A stretch of DNA of 64,000 nucleotides from Streptomyces sp. SUK 48 (GCF_009650765.1 NZ_CP045740.1:5308001-5372000); one strand, 5' to 3'; positions 54,891-63,739 are shown, counted from the first letter of the stretch. Notes: generated from the letters alone by a model not told the origin. Numbers and translations are program-made.

Positions 54891-55514
54891 CGCCGGCCGG
54901 CCTTTGTGCGGGCCGGCGATGTCTGGCTCAGGTCTCGGGGACGTCGCTGTGGCTGTCCCGCTCGAGGCGGCCGCAGCAGCGGCTCTGCGCGGATGAGTGC
55001 GGCGAGGCCGGTGACCGTGGTGACCGTGGCGGCGAGCATGACCAGCGAGGCGGTGGCCTGCCACGTCGATCGACCCCGGTGATCGAGCGGGCCCGAGCCG
55101 AGCACGCGGTACCGGCCTGCCGGGCGGCCGACCGCGGCGGCCACTGTCCCGAGCCCGGCCCTACCGCCGTCCGCCGGGCCGTTGCACACTCGGGAGGCTG
55201 CCTGGCCCGGGTGCCGTCGGGCGTCGGTCACGAACCAGGCCAGCGGGCCTCCGAGTTGGGTGGACCCGTCGATCGCGGAGGCGGTGGAGCGGCAGCCGGT
55301 GCGGGCGCTGAGCCTGCGAGGCATTCTCCGAGCCGGAGGCGGTGGCCGACGACCAGCCGGCCCCGATCGCGCAGGCCCGCATCGGGCGTCGCCGCCGGGC
55401 GAAGGTCTCCCGTGCCCGGTCCGAGCAGGCGTCGCACGGCGCGCGCCGGTGGATGGTGACGGCCGCCGCCGTCCGCCGGACAAGGACTCGTGCAAGGCCC
55501 GGCGGCAGCCCCAA
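54891..55514. other. Gap between STAS and aldo/keto reductase genes
   Basis: About 620 bp. A leftward frame holds a hydrophobic stretch (TASLVMLAATVTTVTGLAAL, about 54990-55055) and could be a small membrane protein starting at a GTG near 55110, but it lacks a ribosome binding site and runs antisense into the STAS gene. No other gene is supported. Confidence 0.3.
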
Positions 55515-56525
55515 CTACCGGGAGCCCGTCACCGGCTGCCGCTTGTAGAAGGACTCCTCCAGGTAGGCGGCCTCGTGTGGCTGGTAGGGCTCCTCCAGGT
55601 AGGCGGCCTCGTCTTCGTCGAGCTCGACGTCCACCGCGGCGACCGCGTCGGCCAGGTGGGCCGGCTTGGTGACCCCGACGATGGGAGAGGTCACCGCCGG
55701 GTTGCGCATGACCCAGGCCAGGGCGACCTGAGCCGGGGACAGACCCCGTTTGCCCGCGATCTCGTGGACGCGCTCGGCCACTGCCTGGTCCCCGTCGCGG
55801 TAGAGGATCTTGCCGCCCGGGTCGGTCTCGGCACGCGCCGTGGCGGTGTCCCGGACCCGCGTCAGCCTGCCCCGCGCCAGCGGGCTCCACGGGATCACGC
55901 CGATGCCCTGGTCGGCGCAGAGCGGGAGCATCTCGCGCTCCGCTTCCCGGTGGATGAGGTTGTAGTGGTCCTGCATCGACACGAACCGGGTCCAGCCGTT
56001 CAGGTCAGCCAGGTACAGGGCCTTGGCGAACTGCCAGGCGTACATGGAAGAGGCGCCGAGGTAGCGGACCTTCCCGGACCTGACCGCGTCGTGCAGCGCC
56101 TCGAGGGTTTCCTCGATCGGAGTGTCGTAGTCCCAGCGGTGGATCTGGTACAGGTCGATGTAGTCGGTCCCCAGTCGCTTCAGGGAGGCGTCGAGCTCGG
56201 TGAAGATCGCCTTGCGGGACAGCCCGGCGCCGTTCGGGCCGGGGCGCATCCGCATCCAGACCTTGGTGGAGAGAACGACCTCCTCGCGCCGGGTGAAGTC
56301 CTTGACCGCCTGACCGACGATCTCCTCACTGCTTCCGGCGCTGTACCCATTGGCCGTGTCGAGGAAGTTGACGCCGGCCTCAAGGGCCTGCTTGATGATG
56401 TCCCGGCCGGCGTCCGGGCCCAGCGACCAGGGCTCACCGCCACGGTCCGGCTCGCCGAAGCTCATGCAGCCGAGGGTGATGGCGGAGACTTCCAGCCCGG
56501 TCGCCCCGAGTTTGATGTACCGCAT
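55515..56525 (-). CDS. Aldo/keto reductase
   Basis: A 336-residue NADPH-dependent aldo/keto reductase. The barrel motifs are there: FLDTANGYSAGSSEEIVGQA (Asp, Tyr), a lysine in VVLSTKVWMRM, a histidine in LYQIHRWDYDTPIEE and cofactor segment GVIPWSPLARGRL. The substrate is unknown. The C-terminus has a 12-residue duplication (EAAYLEE...EAAYLEE), matching a 23-bp direct repeat. It may be controlled by a MerR-type regulator through the site at 56541. Confidence 0.9.
   Translation of the reverse strand: MRYIKLGATGLEVSAITLGCMSFGEPDRGGEPWSLGPDAGRDIIKQALEAGVNFLDTANGYSAGSSEEIVGQAVKDFTRREEVVLSTKVWMRMRPGPNGAGLSRKAIFTELDASLKRLGTDYIDLYQIHRWDYDTPIEETLEALHDAVRSGKVRYLGASSMYAWQFAKALYLADLNGWTRFVSMQDHYNLIHREAEREMLPLCADQGIGVIPWSPLARGRLTRVRDTATARAETDPGGKILYRDGDQAVAERVHEIAGKRGLSPAQVALAWVMRNPAVTSPIVGVTKPAHLADAVAAVDVELDEDEAAYLEEPYQPHEAAYLEESFYKRQPVTGSR
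55554..55612. repeat. 23-bp direct repeat within aldo/keto reductase gene
   Basis: The 23-bp unit running from CTCCTCCAGG to GGCCTCGT occurs at 55554-55576 and again at 55590-55612, 36 bp apart, so exactly 12 codons were duplicated near the C-terminus without breaking the frame. Confidence 0.9.
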
Positions 56526-56908
56526 GCCTTCGAACCTAGGAGTTGGAGTGCGTTCTAACGCAATACGTCCCGGTCCGGAATTCGGGGGCGTGGGGCATGT
56601 GTGCCCTGTCAGGTTCCGACCGTTTCGGCCAGACGTATCAGAGACCCAGCGGTAGCGGGTAACAAACTGTCAGTTCGCGGCCGAGCGCGAAGGATGCTAT
56701 TCAGCCCCCGGACGGAAAACCGCCCTCGCGGGTCCGTCGCCACGACCGATCATCACTCGACGGTGAGTATCGAATCGACTGCGTAGGGGGACGCGAGGGA
56801 CGCCGGCCCAGGCATGGGACCGCCGCGGGCTGACGGGTGCGTGCGCAGGGTCGGATCTCAGCCGTGCCGCCTTCGTACCCTCGCTTCCGGGACGCCTTCG
56901 AGTAGGGC
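56526..56908. other. Gap with MerR-type operator-like palindrome
   Basis: 383 bp with no gene recognised. Directly upstream of the aldo/keto reductase, TTGGAGTGCGTTCTAA (56543-56558) has the spacing of a MerR-class site, and TGCGTTCTAACGCA (56549-56562) is a perfect palindrome. No MerR gene is next to it. Confidence 0.45.
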
Positions 56909-57130
56909 GTGACTCGCCTCGACCTCGCCGATGGCGCCGGTGCACGCGCGCTGACGTCTTTGCTTGGGCCCGAGTCAAGACCTGCGTTCTGCCTCCCGCT
57001 CGTGGGGGAGGAAAACGAGCTTGTCCGCCCGTACGTGCTGGCCTGGGAGCAACGAGTACGGCGGCGCGCGGTGGTGGTCACCTCTCACATGCCGGCCGAG
57101 GCGTGGTCGTCTCTCGCGGGAGGTTTCTGA
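56909..57130 (+). CDS. Small protein of unknown function
   Basis: A 73-residue protein starting at GTG 56909. The middle and end (ENELVRPYVLAWEQRVRRRA, then HMPAEAWSSLAGGF) follow a pattern I know from short Streptomyces proteins encoded near GntR regulators. Its TGA overlaps the next ATG (TGATG), so the two are coupled. No function is known. The start is not certain. Confidence 0.6.
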   Translation: MTRLDLADGAGARALTSLLGPESRPAFCLPLVGEENELVRPYVLAWEQRVRRRAVVVTSHMPAEAWSSLAGGF

Positions 57131-57333
57131 TGCTGCCTCCCAAACGGCCCCACATCACCGAGACGTCGACCATCCCCTACCAGTCGGCCGTGTGCTGCAT
57201 CGGCATACACCTTGCTTGCGCGGAGTCCTCGCCAGTCTCCGCACCGATCGACCTGCCGCTTGTGTACGAGACGTGCTCTTGCCCGTGCCACACGGTGTCT
57301 CCCCGCTCCATGAAGGCGGAGGCGGAGCGGTAA
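57130..57333 (+). CDS. Small Cys/His-rich protein
   Basis: A 67-residue protein with CCIGIHLACAESS and YETCSCPCHTVSP, a Cys/His pattern that could bind zinc. GGGAGG lies 6 nt before the ATG. Similar short proteins occur upstream of GntR/UTRA genes in actinobacterial chromosomes and integrative elements; their role is unknown. Confidence 0.65.
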   Translation: MLPPKRPHITETSTIPYQSAVCCIGIHLACAESSPVSAPIDLPLVYETCSCPCHTVSPRSMKAEAER

Positions 57334-57554
57334 GCGGCCGGGCACTCGGCGGCGCGCTGGTCTCCAACGTCGAGGTCACCGCGGCGACCGTGCAACGAGG
57401 CGACGTCATCCAACTCGGGGGACTGCCCTGTCGGGTAGCCGACCTCTTCCAACTCTCCCAAGGCGCCAAGCAGCTTCCCTTGAAGTCCGGCGAACTGCTG
57501 ACCATGCACGCGCGAACCCGACTCGTCGCCGATCGCATGCTGAGAAGGCGGTGA
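57285..57554 (+). CDS. Small conserved protein next to GntR gene
   Basis: The clearly coding part is ALVSNVEVTAATVQRGDVIQ to LTMHARTRLVADRMLRRR (about 75 residues), ending 4 nt inside the GntR frame. This pattern (RGDVIQLGGLPCRV ... LTMHARTRL) is frequent just upstream of GntR genes in Streptomyces. The start is unclear; GTG 57285 overlaps the preceding gene by 49 nt, and a shorter product is possible. Confidence 0.55.
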   Translation: MPHGVSPLHEGGGGAVSGRALGGALVSNVEVTAATVQRGDVIQLGGLPCRVADLFQLSQGAKQLPLKSGELLTMHARTRLVADRMLRRR

Positions 57555-58294
57555 ACCAGCCCGTGCGTGCACGCCATCACGAGATCGCCGACGATCTCCG
57601 GCAGCAGATCACGACCGGCCGCATCAAGCCGGGTGAACGCCTCCCGTCTGAGGCCGACCTCGCCGTCCGCTACAAGGTCAGCACAGTGACTCTGCGGAAC
57701 GCCCTCGCGGTCCTCCAAGGCGAGGGCCTGGTCGAGAAGATCCACGGCAAGGGCATCTTCGTCCGCCATCGGCCTCGCAAGACCGTGTACGTCGGCGGCT
57801 AGGGGACGTTGGATCCGTGGACCGCCGGAGAAGCAGCCCTGAACATCACGGTCAGCACCACCACGGTTGCAGCACAGGGACATCTGACGACCTTGTTCAA
57901 GGTGCCGACGGCCACCCCACTCACCGAGTTCTTCTGCATCAGCCGTCAGGGAGGATCCCCGCGCGGACTGGCCCGTATTTACATCCCGCCCGACCTGACC
58001 CCGGCCGGAGTCGAGGACGACAACGCTTCCTGGCGGGAGACAGCCACGCGCTTCGCCGTCCTGAGCACGCCACAGGCAACTATCCGGGAGACGGTATGCG
58101 CCCGTCCACCGTCCCCGGAGGAAGCGTCTGTCCTCCGGCTCCGCTCGTCGGCGTCGGTCCTCGTGATCACACGCGTCGCAACCGACACGTCCGGGCGGAT
58201 CACCGAGGCCGCACTTCTGGTGTTCCCCGGCGAGCACATCGACGCCGTCTTCACCACCCACCACCCGACCAATGAGAGGCAGACTCAAAAATGA
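57551..58294 (+). pseudogene. GntR/UTRA-family regulator interrupted by an in-frame TAG
   Basis: The N-terminal HTH (DDLRQQITTGRIKPGERLPS; SEADLAVRYKVSTVTLRNAL; GKGIFVRHRPRK) ends at TAG 57800-57802 after VYVGG. The same frame goes on without a shift for 163 codons encoding the UTRA effector domain (TLDPWTAGEAALNITVSTTT, APSPEE-like segment, LVITRVATDTSGRITEAAL). One base change in a single codon has split the gene, unless the amber codon is read through. The HTH half alone (83 residues) may still be made. The end overlaps the next gene by 4 nt. Confidence 0.85.
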
Positions 58295-58592
58295 CGGCAC
58301 CGAACGAACTACAGCTCCTGCCGTGGTCGGGCTCGGACGGCAGCCCTGCTACCTGAGTACCGACGACAAGACCGGCTACATGTCCCGCCTGGCGGACAAC
58401 ATCGAATCGATCCAACTGGGAACGGCAGCCGAGCTGCGGGAACACGCCTCGGACGCCCTCAACGACCCTGACGCGGACCCGGAGGACCTCCGCCTCTTGG
58501 CGAAGGATCTAACCGGAGCCCTCCGGGACGTACTCCGCGTCGCAACCAGCCGCGGCCACCTCCTGGCCGTGAGCGAACCGCACCATCCCTGA
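58291..58592 (+). pseudogene. Frameshifted small gene downstream of GntR
   Basis: ATG 58291 (overlapping the UTRA stop as ATGA) encodes MTAPNELQLLPWSGSDG and then meets TGA at 58354 in frame. A shift of one base near 58342 (GACGGCAGCCC, where GACGGCAAGCCC is expected) restores QPCYLSTDDKTGYMSRLADN and the rest to 58592. The joined product matches a common GntR-linked small protein. With the TAG in the regulator, this shows the locus is decaying. Confidence 0.7.
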
Positions 58593-58900
58593 GACGGTGG
58601 CCGCAAGCATCACCCACCCGTGACGTCCCTCCACCTCACGAGGGGAGGGGAGCCCGAGCACCAACTGGCTCCCCTCCCCGCTGCTTTATGTCGGACGCTG
58701 GAGCGCAGGGCATCGAGGGAGGAAGACTCTGAGCCATCAGCTTGGGTTTCTTGGCGGCGGTTTGCTGGGCCGAACTGCGGCGAAGCAGTGTTGGAGCCTT
58801 GGCCCCATCCGGGGCAAGTCCCCGCTGTTCCCCGTGGTTCCCCGCAGGATCTGGCACGCATCTGGCACGTCCGACCAGTCCGGGCTGAGAGGCTGAGCCC
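58593..58900. other. Gap before SMI1-type gene
   Basis: 308 bp; no gene, repeat or strong hairpin recognised. Confidence 0.35.
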
Positions 58901-59371
58901 GTGACTGATGATGAGGTTGTCGAGGCGTTGCGTATCGCAGCTCGGGCGGGGACTTTGCCTCCGCCCGCAACACCGGAGGCTGTCGCTGCGGCGGAAGAAG
59001 TCATCGGGTTCCCGTTGCCTCCTCTCCTGCGGCGCTTGTACGTCGAGGTCGCCAACGGCGGATTCGGCCCGAACGAAGGCATCCTGGGGGTGCGCGGCGG
59101 GGCCGCACAGGGCAACTTTGCGGACATCGCCGAGCTGTACCAGGACGGCCCGGACCCGTCCGGCCGCATCCCGGCCGGCCTGGTGTTGATCTACGACTGG
59201 GGCTGCACTATCTGGTCGCTGGTCGACTTCCGCGATCCTGCGGGCGTCATGTGGTGCAACCACGAAGGCGAGTGCTGGTCCCAGGGCGTGAACCTCGCGG
59301 AATGGCTGATGGGCACGCTGGCAGGAACCCTGACGGCGGAAGCACTGCTGGAGAGCCAGCCCACTTCGTAG
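58901..59371 (+). CDS. SMI1/KNR4 family protein
   Basis: A 156-residue single-domain SMI1/KNR4 protein: PATPEAVAAAEEVIGFPLPP, LLRRLYVEVANGGFGP, then LIYDWGCTIWSLVDFRDPAG. In bacteria this fold is used mostly as an immunity protein against contact-dependent or polymorphic toxins, but lone copies are also common. No toxin gene is beside it. GTG 58901 reads MTDDEVVEALRIAA. Confidence 0.85.
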   Translation: MTDDEVVEALRIAARAGTLPPPATPEAVAAAEEVIGFPLPPLLRRLYVEVANGGFGPNEGILGVRGGAAQGNFADIAELYQDGPDPSGRIPAGLVLIYDWGCTIWSLVDFRDPAGVMWCNHEGECWSQGVNLAEWLMGTLAGTLTAEALLESQPTS

Positions 59372-59417
59372 ACCAGCTTCCCCACTGCCCTGAGCCGGTA
59401 CTTCTCCTTCGCGGTTA

Positions 59418-59452
59418 CGGGACTTGAACCCAGGACCTCTTCGTCCCGAAGC
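59418..59452 (-). other. tRNA-Pro 3' fragment, probable attachment site
   Basis: On the minus strand, TTCGGGACGAAGAGGTCCTG followed by GGTTCAAGTCCCG matches a Streptomyces tRNA-Pro (CGG) from the anticodon loop through the T arm; no 5' half is present (the sequence before the anticodon loop does not match). Homology that begins exactly at the anticodon loop is what tyrosine-recombinase integration into a tRNA gene leaves behind. The T stem is imperfect, so the copy is degenerate. No integrase gene is in the window. Confidence 0.65.
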
Positions 59453-59632
59453 AACTGGGGTGGGGGCGCTGCCTTGGGCTGGTGTGCCTCTCACCTGCGC
59501 TGATGGTCCGCAGACGTTCGCGCTCGTCCGCCGTTGTTCGTCGGCGTTGTCACGCAGTTAGACGCTCACCGCGGCGCCGTCTCCGACGAACAAGGCTTCC
59601 CTACCGTTCCGTCCTCACTGCATAGTGCAGGG

Positions 59633-59980
59633 GTGAAACTGGCGATCACCATCCTGACTGTAGCCAGCGGCGTATTGCCGGCGCTTGGCGTCTGGTTGTT
59701 GTGGCAGCGCATCGACGGCCGACGAGATCACCTCAGGCGCAAGCTCCGAAGGTATGAAGAGATCATGGGAGATCCTGGGCTCTCGGAGGAGGAGCGTCGA
59801 ACCAGGTTGGAACGGGAGGTCCCTAGCGAGAGCACGGTGGGCGACCTTCTGCACATCCGAGAGCGCATCGAGCTCGTAGGCCTTGAGCAGGCCCCAGAGG
59901 TCACAGCTCCCGCCGTGCTTGCTTCCACCGGCCTGATCTGCGCGACTATCGCGGGTTTGCTGTCGACGTGGTTCGAATGA
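59633..59980 (+). CDS. Small membrane protein, unknown function
   Basis: A 115-residue protein starting at GTG 59633. It has an N-terminal helix (LAITILTVASGVLPALGVWL), a charged middle with likely coiled coil (RRDHLRRKLRRYEEIMGDPG, LSEEERRTRLERE), and a second helix at the end (APAVLASTGLICATIAGLLS). No domain recognised. It is the first gene to the right of the tRNA fragment. Confidence 0.6.
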   Translation: MKLAITILTVASGVLPALGVWLLWQRIDGRRDHLRRKLRRYEEIMGDPGLSEEERRTRLEREVPSESTVGDLLHIRERIELVGLEQAPEVTAPAVLASTGLICATIAGLLSTWFE

Positions 59981-60188
59981 CCTCGCCGCCGTTCACCGCG
60001 GGCTTCTGCCCTTCCATGGCCCAGCATGGCCCTGAGTGGTCGCTCGTGCATGAGCACCGCTTTAAGAGTTCGAACTACCTGCTGTAAGAGCTTTAATCGC
60101 TCTGGACACAGGGACTGTCGGCGATCGTCAGAATCCACTCCGTTTGCCATTGTTGATGCCAACTACGGAGGTCACCGGAGCTGAAGGC

Positions 60189-60938
60189 CTAAGCCTGGAT
60201 GGGAACGACCCTCACATCAAACACTTGCGGGTGCGCCAGCGCCGTCATCGTCTCGCGCGGGATTGCCTGAGGCAGAGGCCACTCGATCGGCTCGGCCGGC
60301 GGCCACATCGGGCGCAACGAGGGCAAAGCCTCGTACGGAGCCAGCCTGGAGCCTTTTGCCACATCAGGCGCGCGGATGATCTGCACCACCATGCAGCCGA
60401 TCTTGAGGGTGCTGATCCAAGCCACGCGACCCAATTGGGAGGTCCCGTAGCCCTGGCACAGGGTGTCCACAAGAGGCACGTTGTCGTCAGGTGGGTAGTT
60501 CATGAAGCCCAGGCGACCGAGCATCGAGGCAGTGGGTTCGTGGACCTCACTAAACGTTGCGAAGTCACTCTCGGGGATCACATTGCGCACTTCAGAGGGA
60601 TGCGTGTACTGAAACATGAGCATGGTCTTCAGGGACCATGACGACAGAGCGCGCTGCGCTTCGGCGCCGAGGGTGCATGGAGTTCCCCGGATCAGGGCAG
60701 GCAGGAAGTCCCTAACGTCTTCCTCCATCTGGTTCATCCAGCCGCTGTTGCAGTTGGAGCAGACGACCTTGACTTGGTCATTCAGCGGGGGAGCGTCGTG
60801 ATGTCGGGCTGTGTCCAAGCTCAGCCGGATGTATCGGTGGCGCCGGACTGTTGGGTCGAGCGCAACTTTGAGCCAGCGGGGGAGAACATGCTCCTTCGTC
60901 AGAGGAGTGCCTCCACAGAAGATGCAGACCTTGGCCAT
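60189..60938 (-). CDS. HNH-endonuclease-like zinc-binding protein
   Basis: A 249-residue protein. The N-terminal CIFCGGTPLTKEHVLPRWL and the later VVCSNCNSGWMNQMEEDVRD give two CxxC pairs and an EHV segment, as in HNH-type nucleases of the restriction/defence kind. The last 150 residues are a separate mixed domain (WSLKTMLMFQYTHPSEVRNV) without a known name. GC is lower than in the core region. It may cut DNA; activity is not shown by sequence alone. Confidence 0.75.
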   Translation of the reverse strand: MAKVCIFCGGTPLTKEHVLPRWLKVALDPTVRRHRYIRLSLDTARHHDAPPLNDQVKVVCSNCNSGWMNQMEEDVRDFLPALIRGTPCTLGAEAQRALSSWSLKTMLMFQYTHPSEVRNVIPESDFATFSEVHEPTASMLGRLGFMNYPPDDNVPLVDTLCQGYGTSQLGRVAWISTLKIGCMVVQIIRAPDVAKGSRLAPYEALPSLRPMWPPAEPIEWPLPQAIPRETMTALAHPQVFDVRVVPIQA

Positions 60939-61372
60939 GCACAGACCATAGAGGCCGTAGATGGGCGCAATGTTGGAATTTTGAGCCCAGGGGTCTGCAC
61001 GGAGCTTGCCGCGTCAGAGCGAGCGACGGGATTCGGCAAGAGACACCCCCTCTTGCCTGACGGCCACCCCTCGGGGGAAACCCGTATGGTCGAGGCACTC
61101 TGACCTGGGCGTTCGCTGCTGGCGCCTGCGGCTCGTCTGTCACTGTCGGTCGTCGTTGGGTGGCCGCGGGGGGCCTTGGACGGCCCAGGGGCGGCCCAGA
61201 ACTGATCACTGGGGACCCGCCGTCGTATCCGTCAGAGGCGTCCACTGCTGTCGCTTCGAAGTCCCACAGGGACTCTGCGCGTGCCGTTTCCTCACAACCT
61301 GTGCCAACATCGTGGCCATAGCCGCTAGGGCTATGGCCACGGGCATCGCAGCGCTCGTTAGCAGGGGTGGGC
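60939..61372. promoter_or_regulatory. Leader region of HEPN-like gene with perfect hairpin
   Basis: 434 bp without a gene. GTGGCCATAGCC (61312-61323), loop GCTAG, GGCTATGGCCAC (61329-61340) is a perfect 12-bp hairpin that ends 32 bp before the HEPN-like start codon, so it could be an operator or control translation. The rest shows nothing clear. Confidence 0.5.
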
Positions 61373-62215
61373 ATGAATAAGTACGTCTATTTTCCAGAAT
61401 TTCGCGATCATGATGCGACGCGAGAAGAGGTCAACTCGGCAATCATGGGGCTTCTGGCAGGTTCTCAGATGGCAGTGCACTTGCTAAAGCTCACCGAGGG
61501 ATCCGATCACTTGCTCGCCGAAGTTTTTCCGCAAATCCCGCACATCAAACGGTTCAACCTAACCACGACCGCTGCCAGTGGCATCTTGCGTGCTGCTGAA
61601 AGTCACCTCGGCGCAATGGCTGTTCCATATGTCTTGGGAGCCCATGAAGACTACATGAAAGCCTGCCTGCGGCTAGTCGAGAGGTCCACCGGAGTAAATC
61701 TGGGTGCGAGTAACGTGCGGTCGGCAAATCAGCACGGGAAGCTGGAAGACACGTCAACACTGAAATTTTCTGCCGACAGCTTGGATCAGTTCCACTTGGT
61801 CAGGAAGATGCGTAACTGCACGATCCATGCTGGCGGCCTCTCCGACAGGGCCCTTGAGAATCACTGCACCAATATGAGTTCACGAGCCCGGGCTGGATGG
61901 AAGCGCCTAGCCGGGTATGAGCCGAGCTTCAGCGCTGGCCATGACGAAGTAAAGTTCGGACATCGGGAAACGGTTGCCGCTCTAGCTATTACTAAGAATC
62001 TCGCTCGGCAAGCAAACGAGATTTTGCAAGCGGCCATTCCTCGCCCGGCGTGGGGCGAGATCCTATTGAGGGATCTGGACGAGGTCGGCCCAGGACTTCC
62101 GAAGGATCCGAGCGAGAGGCTGAGAAAAGTGCGAGGGTATGCTCGTTTCCATTACTCGGCTATGAAGTTTACAGACCAGGAAATTGCGACTTTCAATAGC
62201 GCATATCACAAGTAA
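61373..62215 (+). CDS. HEPN-like domain protein
   Basis: A 280-residue, mainly helical protein with clearly lower GC than core genes. VRKMRNCTIHAGGLSDRALE (about residues 143-162) contains R-x4-H, the catalytic motif of HEPN ribonucleases in toxin-antitoxin and abortive infection systems. The rest has no recognised domain. ATG 61373 is chosen; a GTG at 61367 adds two residues. No obvious antitoxin gene is next to it. Assignment rests on one motif and helical character. Confidence 0.5.
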   Translation: MNKYVYFPEFRDHDATREEVNSAIMGLLAGSQMAVHLLKLTEGSDHLLAEVFPQIPHIKRFNLTTTAASGILRAAESHLGAMAVPYVLGAHEDYMKACLRLVERSTGVNLGASNVRSANQHGKLEDTSTLKFSADSLDQFHLVRKMRNCTIHAGGLSDRALENHCTNMSSRARAGWKRLAGYEPSFSAGHDEVKFGHRETVAALAITKNLARQANEILQAAIPRPAWGEILLRDLDEVGPGLPKDPSERLRKVRGYARFHYSAMKFTDQEIATFNSAYHK

Positions 62216-62650
62216 AGTGCCATCCCGGAATGGAGTGGCACTGAAAGTGAATGAGTTGATGAAAAGAAAGGAGCGGGGCTCTACTGCTTGAGCTACGATC
62301 CACAAGGGACGCCGGGATTTGCACCCGAATCTCCGCGCTTTTTGTGAGACATGCGGTTGTGAGCCGCCAGGCCCGAAGCCTGCCTCTGCGGGGGGAAGTG
62401 TAGCACGGGGCACAGGACGCCGGTGGAGTCTCAACGAGTAAGGCCAGCCAACAGCTGCCGGCGTTCCCTGCGCGGGAGCTACGAGCGGTAGGCCGCCTGT
62501 ACCGCACACGGCTGCGGAGAGCGCTCGGTCCCAGGGAAAGCAACTGGTCGCTGAGGTGTGGGGCTGTCCGGGCTCGTTGATGTCACTGCGGGATGGCAGT
62601 AGACGTCGTTGGGGCGGCTCGCCCTGAGAAGCTCGTGCGTAGCTTGCGCG
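62216..62650. other. Gap with tRNA-like fragments
   Basis: 435 bp with no gene. On the minus strand, 62310-62335 reads like a T arm (GAGATTCGGGTGCAAATCCC) and 62277-62301 like a tRNA 5' part (GGATCGTAGCTCAAGCAGTA, GAGC). The T-arm-like part comes before the D-arm-like part and their acceptor stems do not match, so they are pieces of two tRNAs or chance. A small hairpin GTGCCATCCCGGAATGGAGTGGCAC-like region lies at 62219. Confidence 0.3.
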
Positions 62651-63739
62651 TCAGAACTCGTCCTCCCCGCCACCCCAGTGCAACGGAAGGACTGTATTTT
62701 CGTCGGTAATTGCCTCAGCGAGTTGATCCTGCTTCAGTCCGCGAACGGTACTCAAGTCGACGCCGCAAAGGTTAGTACTGGTGAGTTTTGCGCGGGTGAA
62801 TCTTGAATTTCTCAGGATTGCGGGAGGTAGTGGAGGATTCCCGTCTTCTGCGTATCTTCGCCCGAAATCAGATCCACTCAGATCGCAGCCGTAAAAGTCG
62901 CTATTCGTTAGATCGGCCGCAAGGAACCAGCAGTTTCGATAAATGGCATTAACGAAGTGGGCTTCACGGGCAGTGGAGCGAGTGAAAGCTGCTCTTTCTG
63001 CCTTGCAGAAAGATAGGTCTGCACCATCGATCTTCGCGCCTGAGAATCCGGCTCCCGTCAAGTTGCTGTAGTAGAACATGGATCCCCGGTAGTCCCCATG
63101 TAGCTGAGCATCGGTCAATCCACAGTGGTAGAAGTCCAGCTTCGAGTCGCCCAGGTCGACTGCCCTTCTTCCAAGCACGGTGAGGGCGGCCTGAACGTCT
63201 GCGGTCACATGGGTATCTTTAGGGGAACGCGGATCATCTCTGGTGTTCTCACGGATATGGGCTGTTAGCAGCTCTATCACCGTGGGCCTATCGTCCTTTG
63301 AGTCCCTCGCGATGCGTTCGAGCGAGAAAATCCCGCCAATTCTAACCGTCATATTTTCCGAGGACAGGAGCTTGATAGCCTCTACGTACCTGTCAGTTAC
63401 TTGACCCTCGCGGGTGAGCTGCGCCTGCTCTCGATCCTTCTCTCGCGTGTGTTCGAATAGCTTCTCCGACTGTTCGAAGAGTCTTTCTGTGTGCTTATGG
63501 CTGCGGTGGGTGTAATAAAGGCCGAGTCCAGCGATAACACCGGCGCCCAGTGCGACGAGGGTTGTACGAAAGCCTGTGATGACAACACCGTCTGCGGGCT
63601 GGAGATCCTTCTGCCGGAGGTGGCTGCTATCAAACCACCAGGGCCCCTTCCAAAGGAGGAGCCCGTATCCCAGCACGACCGCAGCAGCCGCAAGCCCAAG
63701 ACCCACAGGTCTGACCCATGCCTTCATGTCCCGCAGCAT
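62651..63739 (-). CDS. Membrane-anchored pentapeptide-repeat protein
   Basis: A 362-residue protein. Two helices come first (LGLAAAAVVLGYGLLLWKG and LVALGAGVIAGLGLYYTH), then a coiled coil (ERLFEQSEKLFEHTREKDRE), a helical region (VRIGGIFSLERIARDSKDDR) and from about 195 to 330 pentapeptide repeats of A(D/N)LxX type (SNLTGAGFSGAKIDGADLSF, LTNSDFYGCDLSGSDF). Similar proteins are widespread in Streptomyces accessory DNA; the function is unknown. ATG 63739 is chosen; 63727 (MKAWVRPVG) is possible. Confidence 0.85.
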   Translation of the reverse strand: MLRDMKAWVRPVGLGLAAAAVVLGYGLLLWKGPWWFDSSHLRQKDLQPADGVVITGFRTTLVALGAGVIAGLGLYYTHRSHKHTERLFEQSEKLFEHTREKDREQAQLTREGQVTDRYVEAIKLLSSENMTVRIGGIFSLERIARDSKDDRPTVIELLTAHIRENTRDDPRSPKDTHVTADVQAALTVLGRRAVDLGDSKLDFYHCGLTDAQLHGDYRGSMFYYSNLTGAGFSGAKIDGADLSFCKAERAAFTRSTAREAHFVNAIYRNCWFLAADLTNSDFYGCDLSGSDFGRRYAEDGNPPLPPAILRNSRFTRAKLTSTNLCGVDLSTVRGLKQDQLAEAITDENTVLPLHWGGGEDEF

